Shown here piece by piece: positions 46,912-54,655 of a stretch of 64,000 nt of DNA. Source of the DNA: an uncultured Flavobacteriaceae bacterium (GTDB lineage: Bacteria > Bacteroidota > Bacteroidia > Flavobacteriales > Flavobacteriaceae); assembly GCA_947502975.1 (NCBI GenBank), contig CANNBV010000001.1, forward strand, positions 434,001 through 498,000, written 5' to 3'. Made by a program: the position numbers and the translations under genes. A model generated the notes under the pieces. The model had not been told where the DNA came from. It was given only the letters and a program-made list of their open reading frames with translations, and searched no databases. Each line of letters begins with the position of its first letter. The first letter of the stretch is position 1.

Positions 46912-48072
46912 ATGAGTAAAGACATAAAATCAGTAAACTACGGTTTAGAAAAAATATTTGAAGGCGCGCAAGACTTTTTGCCGCTTTTAGGAACAGACTA
47001 TGTAGAATTCTATGTAGGTAATGCCAAGCAATCTGCACATTTTTATAAAACAGCTTTTGGGTTTCAATCGTATGCCTATAGAGGTTTAGAAACAGGAGCA
47101 AAAGATGCTGTGAGCTATGTATTGCAGCAGGATAAAATAAAATTAGTGTTAACCACACCACTAAATAGCAAATCACCGATTAACGATCATATTGTAAAGC
47201 ATGGAGATGGTGTAAAAGTTATCGCGCTTTGGGTAGAAGATGCCAGAAAAGCCTATGAAGAAACTACAAGTAGAGGTGCCAAATCATATATGGAACCAAT
47301 TGTTGAAACAGATGAACATGGTGAAGTTGTGCGTGCAGGCATTTATACATATGGCGAAACGGTACATATGTTTGTAGAACGTAAAAATTACGATGGTACA
47401 TTTTTACCAGGTTTTACAGCTTGGGAAAGTGATTATAATCCTAAATCTGTAGGTTTAAAATATATTGATCACATGGTTGGTAATGTAGGTTGGGGGCAAA
47501 TGAATAAATGGGTAAAATGGTATGAAGATGTGATGGGCTTTGAGAATTTTTTATCTTTTGATGACAAACAAATTCATACCGAATATTCTGCATTGATGAG
47601 CAAAGTGATGAGTAATGGTAACGGACGTATAAAATTCCCCATTAACGAACCAGCCGAAGGGAAAAAACGTTCTCAAATTGAGGAGTATTTAGATTTTTAT
47701 GAGGGTGCCGGTGTACAGCATATTGCGGTGGCAACAGACGATATTATTTCTACAGTATCGCAATTGAGAAGTAGAGGTGTAGAGTTTTTATCCATTCCTC
47801 CAGATGAATATTACAGAGCGGTTCCTGGACGATTAGAAGAGCACAGTCACGAACTTAGAGAAGATATTGAAACTTTAAAAAGTTTAGGTATTATGATTGA
47901 TGCAGATGAAGAAGGCTATTTGTTACAGATTTTCACCAAACCCGTTGAAGATAGACCAACGTTGTTTTTTGAAATCATTCAGCGTATGGGAGCCAAAGGT
48001 TTTGGCGCAGGAAATTTTAAAGCACTTTTCGAATCGATTGAAAGAGAGCAGGCCAAACGTGGGACGTTGTAG
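46912..48072 (+). CDS. hppD: 4-hydroxyphenylpyruvate dioxygenase
   Basis: This 386-residue Fe(II) enzyme turns 4-hydroxyphenylpyruvate into homogentisate, the substrate of HmgA. Two vicinal-oxygen-chelate domains are present. The iron ligands are His in IDHMVGNVGWGQM, His in GVQHIAVATDDI and Glu in TLFFEIIQRMGAKGFG. The C-terminus NFKALFESIEREQAKRG is typical. Pathway order with hmgA is clear from context. Confidence 0.96.
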   Translation: MSKDIKSVNYGLEKIFEGAQDFLPLLGTDYVEFYVGNAKQSAHFYKTAFGFQSYAYRGLETGAKDAVSYVLQQDKIKLVLTTPLNSKSPINDHIVKHGDGVKVIALWVEDARKAYEETTSRGAKSYMEPIVETDEHGEVVRAGIYTYGETVHMFVERKNYDGTFLPGFTAWESDYNPKSVGLKYIDHMVGNVGWGQMNKWVKWYEDVMGFENFLSFDDKQIHTEYSALMSKVMSNGNGRIKFPINEPAEGKKRSQIEEYLDFYEGAGVQHIAVATDDIISTVSQLRSRGVEFLSIPPDEYYRAVPGRLEEHSHELREDIETLKSLGIMIDADEEGYLLQIFTKPVEDRPTLFFEIIQRMGAKGFGAGNFKALFESIEREQAKRGTL

Positions 48073-48099
48073 AAATATAAATGTTTCGATTAAAAATTT

Positions 48100-48939
48100 A
48101 TGAAACAACAAATATCAGTCGATAAAGCTATAAAAAGAGGCCATTTAATTGTAAATGTTCCAGTTTTCATAGTAATACTTGGCTGCCCTGCACTCTCAAT
48201 ATATTTGTCAGAACAGAACCTAATTCCAACTTGGGGAATTGCGATTGCTTTTATTTTTGGTTTTATATTGGCATGGTTAATATGGAGTTTCATGATAACC
48301 AAATGGAGAATTTGGGCTTTTGAAAATGTTAGAAATGTTCATGAATTAAAAAAAAGAGCCATTCAAGAAAAACTGATTTGGAATGACGGCAATATTTTTG
48401 AAAAAACTGAAATCAGAAATTATGAGGATAAAATAAAACTCAAAAATCTCAACAAGAAATTTGAAAAAGATGATGAATATAAAGAAGACTATTCCCTTCC
48501 ACCTAAAATGGAAATTTACTATTCAAAATCTTATGCTTATTTTCAGTTGAGCATCTCGATTTTAATTATTGGAGTTGGTGTCTACTTTTTATTGAAAGAT
48601 GAAGAAGGTAAAAGTTATATAATAGGATTAATAATGTCTGTAATTGGGGTTTATAGTAGTTTTAAAGAATCTCGAAAAGTATTTAATAGCAAACCGCAAA
48701 TTATTATTGATAATAAAGGAATTAAAACAAAAAATATTGATTTTAGGGATTGGTCACTAATAGAGAGTGAAGAGGTAATTCAGGAAGGCTATGGAAAATC
48801 AGCAAAATCATATCTAGTTTATTTTTATGATGAAGGAGAATACGAAAAAATGGAAATAGATTCTTTAAATGTTAAATATAGAGAATTAGAAAATATTATA
48901 AGAACCTACAGAATACGTTATAACAAAAGCAATAGTTAA
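48100..48939 (+). CDS. Conserved-type membrane protein of unknown function
   Basis: This 279-residue protein has two N-terminal hydrophobic segments (LIVNVPVFIVILGCPALSIY; WGIAIAFIFGFILAWLIW), a charged helical linker (KLKNLNKKFEKDDEYKEDY) and a second pair of helices (FQLSISILIIGVGVYFLL; IIGLIMSVIGVYSSF). A soluble C-terminal part follows (QIIIDNKGIKTKNIDFRDW). No catalytic motif or family is recognised. It starts 27 bases after hppD and ends before a strong hairpin, so it may be the last gene of that transcript. Confidence 0.6.
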   Translation: MKQQISVDKAIKRGHLIVNVPVFIVILGCPALSIYLSEQNLIPTWGIAIAFIFGFILAWLIWSFMITKWRIWAFENVRNVHELKKRAIQEKLIWNDGNIFEKTEIRNYEDKIKLKNLNKKFEKDDEYKEDYSLPPKMEIYYSKSYAYFQLSISILIIGVGVYFLLKDEEGKSYIIGLIMSVIGVYSSFKESRKVFNSKPQIIIDNKGIKTKNIDFRDWSLIESEEVIQEGYGKSAKSYLVYFYDEGEYEKMEIDSLNVKYRELENIIRTYRIRYNKSNS

Positions 48940-48954
48940 TAAATGTTTAGTAAT

Positions 48955-48993
48955 AACGGCACGATTTAAGACTAATTTCATCGTGCCGTTTTC
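48955..48993. terminator. Bidirectional terminator between the membrane-protein and beta-barrel genes
   Basis: AACGGCACGAT (48955-48965) pairs perfectly with ATCGTGCCGTT (48980-48990) around a 14-base loop, followed by a short T run. It lies between convergent genes. Confidence 0.7.
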
Positions 48994-49017
48994 AACTAAA
49001 CTAACTCAAACTAACTA

Positions 49018-49539
49018 TTATAAAATTCTAAATCCGATGCCAACCATAAGGAAATTTACTTTAGAGCTTATGTTTGCTGTGCCATTGTAATAGTCATTTA
49101 ACTGTACATTGTATTTGGCTTGTGCATATATTTTTTCGGTAATATTATAATTACCACCAAAACCAAGAAAGATGCCAAGCGTTTGATAGCCATTGACCAC
49201 ATCTTCTAAAATAACGTTTAATGTTGGCCCAAAAAGTATACTAAATTCCTCGGTAGCTTGGTAACTTCCTAAAGCGCCAAGATATAAAGCATCTCCTTCT
49301 GCGTTTAGTGCCAAAGCAACTTCGGGGTGTAGGCTGATTTTTTCAGCTAAGTTTATTTCGCTCTGTGCGCCAAAATAAAAGCCACTACTTTTAAAATCTA
49401 AATCGCGTTTTTCGCCATCAACTTTAAAGATGGAATTGATATTTAAATATCCTGCAGTAGCCGATAAATTAAAGTCTTGTGCAAAAGTGATTGTAGATAC
49501 TAGTAATAGTAGACAAATGGTAAATGTGTGTCGTTTCAT
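49018..49539 (-). CDS. Small outer-membrane beta-barrel protein
   Basis: This 173-residue protein has signal peptide ITFAQ and about eight amphipathic strands (LSATAGYLNINSIFKVDG, SGFYFGAQSEINLAEKIS, FSILFGPTLNVILED, IYAQAKYNVQLNDYY). The last strand is FLMVGIGFRIL. This fits the OmpA/OmpX-size barrels grouped as porin-family or outer-membrane beta-barrel proteins in Bacteroidota. It is alone on the minus strand between the tyrosine cluster and the kynA operon. Role unknown; membrane stability or adhesion is typical for the group. Confidence 0.75.
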   Translation of the reverse strand: MKRHTFTICLLLLVSTITFAQDFNLSATAGYLNINSIFKVDGEKRDLDFKSSGFYFGAQSEINLAEKISLHPEVALALNAEGDALYLGALGSYQATEEFSILFGPTLNVILEDVVNGYQTLGIFLGFGGNYNITEKIYAQAKYNVQLNDYYNGTANISSKVNFLMVGIGFRIL

Positions 49540-49628
49540 AATATTTGATTATTTAATTAATACACTAATACATCGAACCCATGCAAAAATGTGAGCATAT
49601 TATTTTTTGAAACTGCATTTGGCGGATA

Positions 49629-49727
49629 GGTGCGCTAGGGATTGCAGTGGCAGCTTTTGGCGAGGCGCGCATCGAGGCAAAACTATTAACGGAAAGCCCG
49701 ACCCGACAAAGGGGGGGGGGAGCGCCA
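49629..49727 (+). repeat. Dispersed structured element, copy B (Flavo-1-like candidate RNA)
   Basis: The order GATTGCAGTGGCAGC, TTTT, loop, AAAACTATTAACGGAAAGCCC matches the minus-strand reading of copy A (GATTGTAGCGGCATCC ... TATAGCGGAAAGC). GCGCT (49632-49636) and AGCGC (49721-49725) could close the structure. A run of ten G lies at 49711-49720. Likely a non-coding RNA or repeat; the family assignment is from memory. Confidence 0.5.
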
Positions 49728-49777
49728 AAAACCGATGAATTACCTAGTATTCTAACAGAACTATAACATTTATAAGG

Positions 49778-49807
49778 TTTGGTGTTTCAATAAAATTTAT
49801 ATTTTTG
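49778..49807 (+). promoter_or_regulatory. Promoter of the DUF3108-kynA-M23-pgi gene run
   Basis: TTTG at 49778-49781, an 18-base spacer and TATTTTTG at 49800-49807 match both Bacteroidota promoter elements. The leader would be about 70 bases to the ATG at 49883. Confidence 0.6.
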
Positions 49808-49882
49808 GAATAGTAATTGTAATTTCTACAGTAAAACAATAAATGTTACAAGAAGAAGTTACATTATAATTACCCAAATAAA

Positions 49883-50665
49883 ATGAAGAGATTACTACTT
49901 ATATTGATTGCTTTTATTGCTATGCAAACATCCTTTGCCCAGCAAGAATCTGCTTTTAAAGAAGGTGAATGGTTTAAATTTAAAATGAGCTATAGCGGTT
50001 TTTTAAAGGCAGGAAACGCTACACTTACCGTTAAAGATTCTAAACTAGGCAATAAAGATGTTTACCATGTTGTAGGCAAAGGCTGGACAACGGGCATGAT
50101 TAAATGGTTTTTTAAAGTGAAAGATAGATATGAAAGCTATTTTGATAAGGAAACCATTATGCCTTATAAATTTGTGAGAAATATTGATGAGGGCGGGCAT
50201 ACCAAAGATATTGAGATTGATTTTGACCAAGAGAACCAAAAAGCCCATATCAATAATAAAAAACATAAAACAAAAAAGGTAATTGATACCAAACCTAATA
50301 TTCAAGATATGGTATCTACGTTTTATTATTTGCGCAATAACTTGGATACTGAGAAACTTAAAGTTGGAGATGAAGTGCAGGTAGATATGTTTTTTGATGA
50401 GGAGAACTATGGTTTTAAATTGCAATATTTAGGTGAGGAAATTATTGATACCGAATTTGGAGATATTGAGTCTTTAAAATTTAGACCATATGTTATGGCA
50501 GGCCGAGTGTTTAAGGAAGAAGAAAGTTTAACGCTATGGGTATCTAAAGATAAAAATAAAGTACCTTTGCGCATTAAAGCAGATTTGGCTGTTGGATCGC
50601 TAAGAGCAGATCTAGAAGCCTTTAAAGGGTTGAAACACCCGTTTCAAATAGTTGTAAATAATTAA
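49883..50665 (+). CDS. DUF3108-family exported protein
   Basis: This 260-residue protein has signal peptide TSFAQ. Beta-rich segments EGEWFKFKMSYSGFLKAGNA, GMIKWFFKVKDRYESYFD and LTLWVSKDKNKVPLRIKADL match the DUF3108 pattern. These are periplasmic or outer-membrane-associated proteins with a likely hydrophobic-ligand fold; no function is proven. It is the first gene of a tight run: its TAA shares one base with the kynA ATG, so the two are translationally coupled. A promoter lies about 75 bases upstream. Confidence 0.8.
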   Translation: MKRLLLILIAFIAMQTSFAQQESAFKEGEWFKFKMSYSGFLKAGNATLTVKDSKLGNKDVYHVVGKGWTTGMIKWFFKVKDRYESYFDKETIMPYKFVRNIDEGGHTKDIEIDFDQENQKAHINNKKHKTKKVIDTKPNIQDMVSTFYYLRNNLDTEKLKVGDEVQVDMFFDEENYGFKLQYLGEEIIDTEFGDIESLKFRPYVMAGRVFKEEESLTLWVSKDKNKVPLRIKADLAVGSLRADLEAFKGLKHPFQIVVNN

Positions 50666-51594
50666 TGAAATCAGACTCAGACATAACCAACCAACTTAAA
50701 AAAAAGTACGAGTCCATAGACCAAGATTTAGAAGTTCATTTAGAAGGGTTACTACATAGTAAACCCATCAGTTATTGGGATTACATTCAAACCGATGTAT
50801 TGCTGAATCTTCAAAAACCTAGAACTGACTTCCCTGACGAAATGGTATTTATTATGTACCATCAGGTTAGTGAACTACTATTTAAAATGATACTTTCAGA
50901 AATTGAGCAAGTTGCCAATAATGAAATAGACGACTTAGACACCGAAATTTTTACTGAAAAAATAATGCGCATTAGTCGTTATTTTGATGTATTAACATCT
51001 TCTTTTAGCATTATGAAAGATGGGATGGATATTGAGCAATACAATCAATTTAGAACTACGTTAACGCCAGCAAGTGGTTTTCAAAGTGCGCAATATAGAA
51101 AGGTTGAGTTTGCGTCCACAGAATTAATAAATCTAATTGACAAACGCTTTAGAGATACAATTGATAGAAATTCTTCTTATGAAAATGCTTTTGAGCATTT
51201 GTATTGGCAAGCAGCAGGAAAAGATTTTAAGACAGGAAAAAAAACATACACTTTGAGTGCTTTTGAGGAACGTTATAAGGACGAATTTATAAGATTTACT
51301 AAGTTTTATCAGAACAATAATTTATGGAGTAAATTTAAAGAATTGCCAAAAAAATCTCAGGAGAATGCGCACCTAATAAAAGCCATGAGACATTACGATT
51401 ATACTGTAAATGTAAAATGGGTTATGGCACATTACAATACAGCAAATCATTATTTAAACATTGGAGGCAAAACTGCAGAAGCTACAGGAGGTAGCGAGTG
51501 GGTAAAATATATGCATCCAAAATATCAAAAACGAATATTTTTTCCAGATTTATGGACAGCAAAAGAGATAGAAGATTGGGGAACAAATATATAA
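50665..51594 (+). CDS. kynA: Tryptophan 2,3-dioxygenase
   Basis: This 309-residue haem enzyme opens the indole ring of tryptophan to N-formylkynurenine, the first step of the kynurenine pathway. Family segments are MVFIMYHQVSELLFKMIL (with the distal His), TPASGFQSAQYRKVEFA and MAHYNTANHYLNIGGKTAE (proximal His region) with ATGGSEWVKYMHPKYQ. It is on the long side compared with the E. coli-type bacterial enzymes. It overlaps the DUF3108 gene by one base and the M23 peptidase gene by 19 bases. No other kynurenine-pathway gene is in the window. Confidence 0.93.
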   Translation: MKSDSDITNQLKKKYESIDQDLEVHLEGLLHSKPISYWDYIQTDVLLNLQKPRTDFPDEMVFIMYHQVSELLFKMILSEIEQVANNEIDDLDTEIFTEKIMRISRYFDVLTSSFSIMKDGMDIEQYNQFRTTLTPASGFQSAQYRKVEFASTELINLIDKRFRDTIDRNSSYENAFEHLYWQAAGKDFKTGKKTYTLSAFEERYKDEFIRFTKFYQNNNLWSKFKELPKKSQENAHLIKAMRHYDYTVNVKWVMAHYNTANHYLNIGGKTAEATGGSEWVKYMHPKYQKRIFFPDLWTAKEIEDWGTNI

Positions 51595-52871
51595 TACTTT
51601 TTCTCTCATTAGGACTATGTGTTTTAGGTTGTAAAGACGATCCGAAACCTGAAATCATGGAAGAAGAAGTAGCGATTGTTCAGGAACCAGAACCCGTAAT
51701 TGAGTTTGGTTTTAATTTAGATAATTATATTGTAAAGCGTGATACCATTAGAAATGGAGATACCTTTGGTGTTATTCTGGAACGTCATAATGTTGGTTAT
51801 CCTAAAATTTTCAATATTGCTCAGAAAGCCAAAGATACTTTTGATATTAGAAGGGGTTTACAAGTAGGTAAACCTTATACACTTTTATGTGGTAAAGATT
51901 CTCTAGAAACTGCAAATTGCTTTATTTATCAACCGAATTTGGAAGATTATGTGGTTATTAATTTTCAAGATTCTATTCAGGCTTACAGAAGTAGAAAGCC
52001 AATTAAATATGTTGAAAAAGTAGCTACAGGTGTCATAGAAGATAATATCTCGCTTACTTTAGAGAAGCAGGGCTTAAGTCCCAGACTTGCCTATAAAATG
52101 GCTGACGAAATTTATGCTTGGACTATAGATTTTAGGAGACTTCAAAAAGGAGATCGTTTTAAAGTATTATATACAGATAAATATATTGATGATACTATTT
52201 ATACTGGTGTAGACCGTGTAAAGGCTGCATATTTTGAGCACAATCATGAACCTTTTTATGCTTTTGAGTTTATGACGGATACTACTAAAGGTATAGTAGA
52301 TTATTTTAGTGAAGAAGCAAAAAATTTGAGACGTGCCTTTTTAAAAGCACCAGTTAAGTTTAGTAGAATTTCTTCACGATATAATTTAAAAAGAAGAATT
52401 GCTGTTTATGGGTACAAGGTTCGCCCGCACAGGGGTACTGATTTTGCCGCGCCAATAGGCACGCCAATTATGGCAACTGCTAATGGAACAGTTACCCGAT
52501 CTGAACGCAGGGGAGGTAATGGAAATTATGTAAAAATTAGACATAACGCCACCTATGAAACGCAATATTTACATATGCGTAAGCGTAAAGCAAAAGTTGG
52601 TGATTTTGTAAAGCAAGGCGATGTTATTGGATGGGTTGGTATGACTGGAAATACAGGCGGCCCTCATGTGTGTTATCGTTTTTGGAAAAATGGTAGAGAG
52701 GTAGATCCATTTAAACAAAAATTACCAGAAGCAAAACCTATATCAGATTCATTGAAAATAAAATATTTAGACTTTATTGAGCCAATAAAGTACAAGTTAG
52801 ATAATATAAATTTTAAACCTCAAATTACAGAAGAAGCTACTGAAACTGTAATTTCCCAATCAAATTCATAA
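51576..52871 (+). CDS. M23-family peptidoglycan peptidase lipoprotein with HVC at the second zinc motif
   Basis: The start is taken at TTG 51576, 19 bases inside kynA, giving 431 residues with a perfect lipoprotein signal ([13 protein letters not shown]). A LysM/OapA-like region ([19 protein letters not shown]) precedes the M23 domain. His285/Asp289 (HRGTD) and His333 (YLHM) are present. The final motif, usually HxH, is His364-Val-Cys366 (GPHVCYRF), so Cys replaces the last zinc ligand. Such HVC forms are seen in Bacteroidota M23 proteins as far as I recall. It probably cuts peptidoglycan cross-links or regulates an amidase. Confidence 0.8.
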   Translation: MGNKYIILFLSLGLCVLGCKDDPKPEIMEEEVAIVQEPEPVIEFGFNLDNYIVKRDTIRNGDTFGVILERHNVGYPKIFNIAQKAKDTFDIRRGLQVGKPYTLLCGKDSLETANCFIYQPNLEDYVVINFQDSIQAYRSRKPIKYVEKVATGVIEDNISLTLEKQGLSPRLAYKMADEIYAWTIDFRRLQKGDRFKVLYTDKYIDDTIYTGVDRVKAAYFEHNHEPFYAFEFMTDTTKGIVDYFSEEAKNLRRAFLKAPVKFSRISSRYNLKRRIAVYGYKVRPHRGTDFAAPIGTPIMATANGTVTRSERRGGNGNYVKIRHNATYETQYLHMRKRKAKVGDFVKQGDVIGWVGMTGNTGGPHVCYRFWKNGREVDPFKQKLPEAKPISDSLKIKYLDFIEPIKYKLDNINFKPQITEEATETVISQSNS

Positions 52872-52872
52872 C

Positions 52873-54492
52873 ATGGCGCTACCTAGTGTAAACCCCACTA
52901 AAACCCCTTCTTGGAAAAAACTAGAACATCATTTCAATGAAGTAAAATACCTTAAAATGAAAGACTTATTTGCTCAAGATAGTGAGAGAGCAAATAAATT
53001 TACTACCACATGGGATGATTTTTATTTAGATTTTTCAAAAAACAGAATTACTGACGACACATTTAAATATCTTTTGGAGTTAGCAGAAGATGTAAAACTA
53101 AAAGAAGCTATTGAAAGTCAGTTTTCAGGAGAAAAAATAAATCAAACCGAAGGAAGAGCAGTATTACATACAGCATTGCGAGCACCAGAATCTGCTACTG
53201 TTATAGTGGATGGCGAAAACGTAATTCCTGAAGTATATAAGGTAAGACGAAAAATTGAATCTTTTACCAATGAGATTGTTAATGGTGAAAGAAAAGGATA
53301 TACAGGTAAACCATTTACTCATGTGGTAAATATTGGTATTGGAGGGTCTGACTTAGGGCCTGCGATGGTAGTTGATGCACTTCAGTATTACAAAAACCAT
53401 TTAACAACATATTTTGTAAGTAATGTTGATGGCGATCATGTAAATGAAGTTATCAAAAAGTTAGATCCAGAAACAACCTTGTTTGTTATTGTTTCTAAAA
53501 CCTTTACTACCCAGGAAACGATTTCTAATGCAAACACCCTAAAATCTTGGTTTCTGGAATCAGGGAATGAAGAAGATATTGCAAAACATTTTGTTGCGGT
53601 ATCTACTAATTTAGATGCGGTATCTAACTTTGGAATAGATTCAAATAACATTTTCCCTATGTGGGATTGGGTTGGTGGTCGTTTCTCACTATGGAGTGCT
53701 GTTGGACTTTCTATTAGTTTAGCAGTTGGTTATGATAATTATGCAAGTCTTTTAGAAGGCGCTCATAAAATGGATAAACACTTTCAAAATGAAACGTTTG
53801 AAAGTAACATTCCCGTTGTTTTAGGGTTGATTAGTATATGGTATAATAACTTCTTTAATGCTGAAAGTGAAGCTATAATTGCCTATTCTCAATATCTCTA
53901 TCAGTTCGCTACCTATTTGCAACAAGGCATTATGGAAAGTAATGGTAAAAGCGTAGATAGAAATGGAAATTCTGTTGATTATCAAACAGGAACATTAATT
54001 TGGGGAGAGCCAGGGACGAACTCACAACATGCATTTTTTCAATTGATCCACCAAGGCACTAAATTGATTCCAGCAGATTTTATTGGTTTTGTAAAGTCGT
54101 TACATGGTAATCAAGATCACCAGGATAAGTTAACATCTAATTTTTTAGCACAAACAGAAGCACTTTTAAATGGGAAAACTAAAGCGCAAGTTTTAGCCGA
54201 AGGCACAAAAGAATCAATAGTTCCATTTAAAATCTTTGAAGGGAATAAACCAACAAATACAATTTTTATTCAAAAACTATCTCCTGAAAGCCTAGGAAAA
54301 CTAATTGCTATGTACGAACATAAAATATTTGTACAGGGCGTTATTTGGAATATTTTTAGCTATGACCAGTTTGGTGTAGAGTTGGGCAAACAATTGGCAA
54401 GTAAAATTTTGAAAGAGTTTAGTGGTGAAGAGAAAAACAAACATGATTCATCTACGTCAAATCTGTTAACATATTATAAGGAAAACTTATAA
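52873..54492 (+). CDS. pgi: Glucose-6-phosphate isomerase
   Basis: This 539-residue enzyme interconverts glucose-6-phosphate and fructose-6-phosphate. Signature segments are [44 protein letters not shown] and [19 protein letters not shown] with the active-site Glu and His. The C-terminal [14 protein letters not shown] holds the catalytic Lys. Length is normal. It starts one base after the M23 peptidase stop, so it is part of that run, and it ends at a strong terminator. Confidence 0.97.
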   Translation: MALPSVNPTKTPSWKKLEHHFNEVKYLKMKDLFAQDSERANKFTTTWDDFYLDFSKNRITDDTFKYLLELAEDVKLKEAIESQFSGEKINQTEGRAVLHTALRAPESATVIVDGENVIPEVYKVRRKIESFTNEIVNGERKGYTGKPFTHVVNIGIGGSDLGPAMVVDALQYYKNHLTTYFVSNVDGDHVNEVIKKLDPETTLFVIVSKTFTTQETISNANTLKSWFLESGNEEDIAKHFVAVSTNLDAVSNFGIDSNNIFPMWDWVGGRFSLWSAVGLSISLAVGYDNYASLLEGAHKMDKHFQNETFESNIPVVLGLISIWYNNFFNAESEAIIAYSQYLYQFATYLQQGIMESNGKSVDRNGNSVDYQTGTLIWGEPGTNSQHAFFQLIHQGTKLIPADFIGFVKSLHGNQDHQDKLTSNFLAQTEALLNGKTKAQVLAEGTKESIVPFKIFEGNKPTNTIFIQKLSPESLGKLIAMYEHKIFVQGVIWNIFSYDQFGVELGKQLASKILKEFSGEEKNKHDSSTSNLLTYYKENL

Positions 54493-54512
54493 ATTGTTAA
54501 AAACTTTTTAAT

Positions 54513-54547
54513 AAAAACGCTGATACTGTGAATATCAGCGTTTTTTT
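54513..54547 (+). terminator. Terminator after pgi
   Basis: CGCTGATA (54518-54525) pairs with TATCAGCG (54533-54540) with flanking A5 and T7 runs. Confidence 0.9.
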
Positions 54548-54606
54548 GTTAATAACAACTGTTAAATTTCTTAACATTTCGTTAATGTTTATCTTCTAAT
54601 TATCAG

Positions 54607-54614
54607 TATTTTTG
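54607..54614 (+). promoter_or_regulatory. Candidate -7 element for the TonB receptor at 54656
   Basis: TATTTTTG matches TAnnTTTG and ends 41 bases before the ATG. No exact -33 TTG is seen at 17-23 bases. Confidence 0.45.
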
Positions 54615-54655
54615 CTTGGACTAATTTCAAATTATTAAATAATTTTTCAAAAATT

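Larger units (their letters stand above)
49540..49882. other. 343-base intergenic region
   Basis: It separates divergent genes. It holds the structured element at 49629-49727 (with a G10 run at 49711-49720) and a good promoter at 49778-49807 for the DUF3108-kynA genes. Nothing codes in it that I can support. The GC-rich element stands out sharply from the AT-rich surroundings. Confidence 0.6.
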
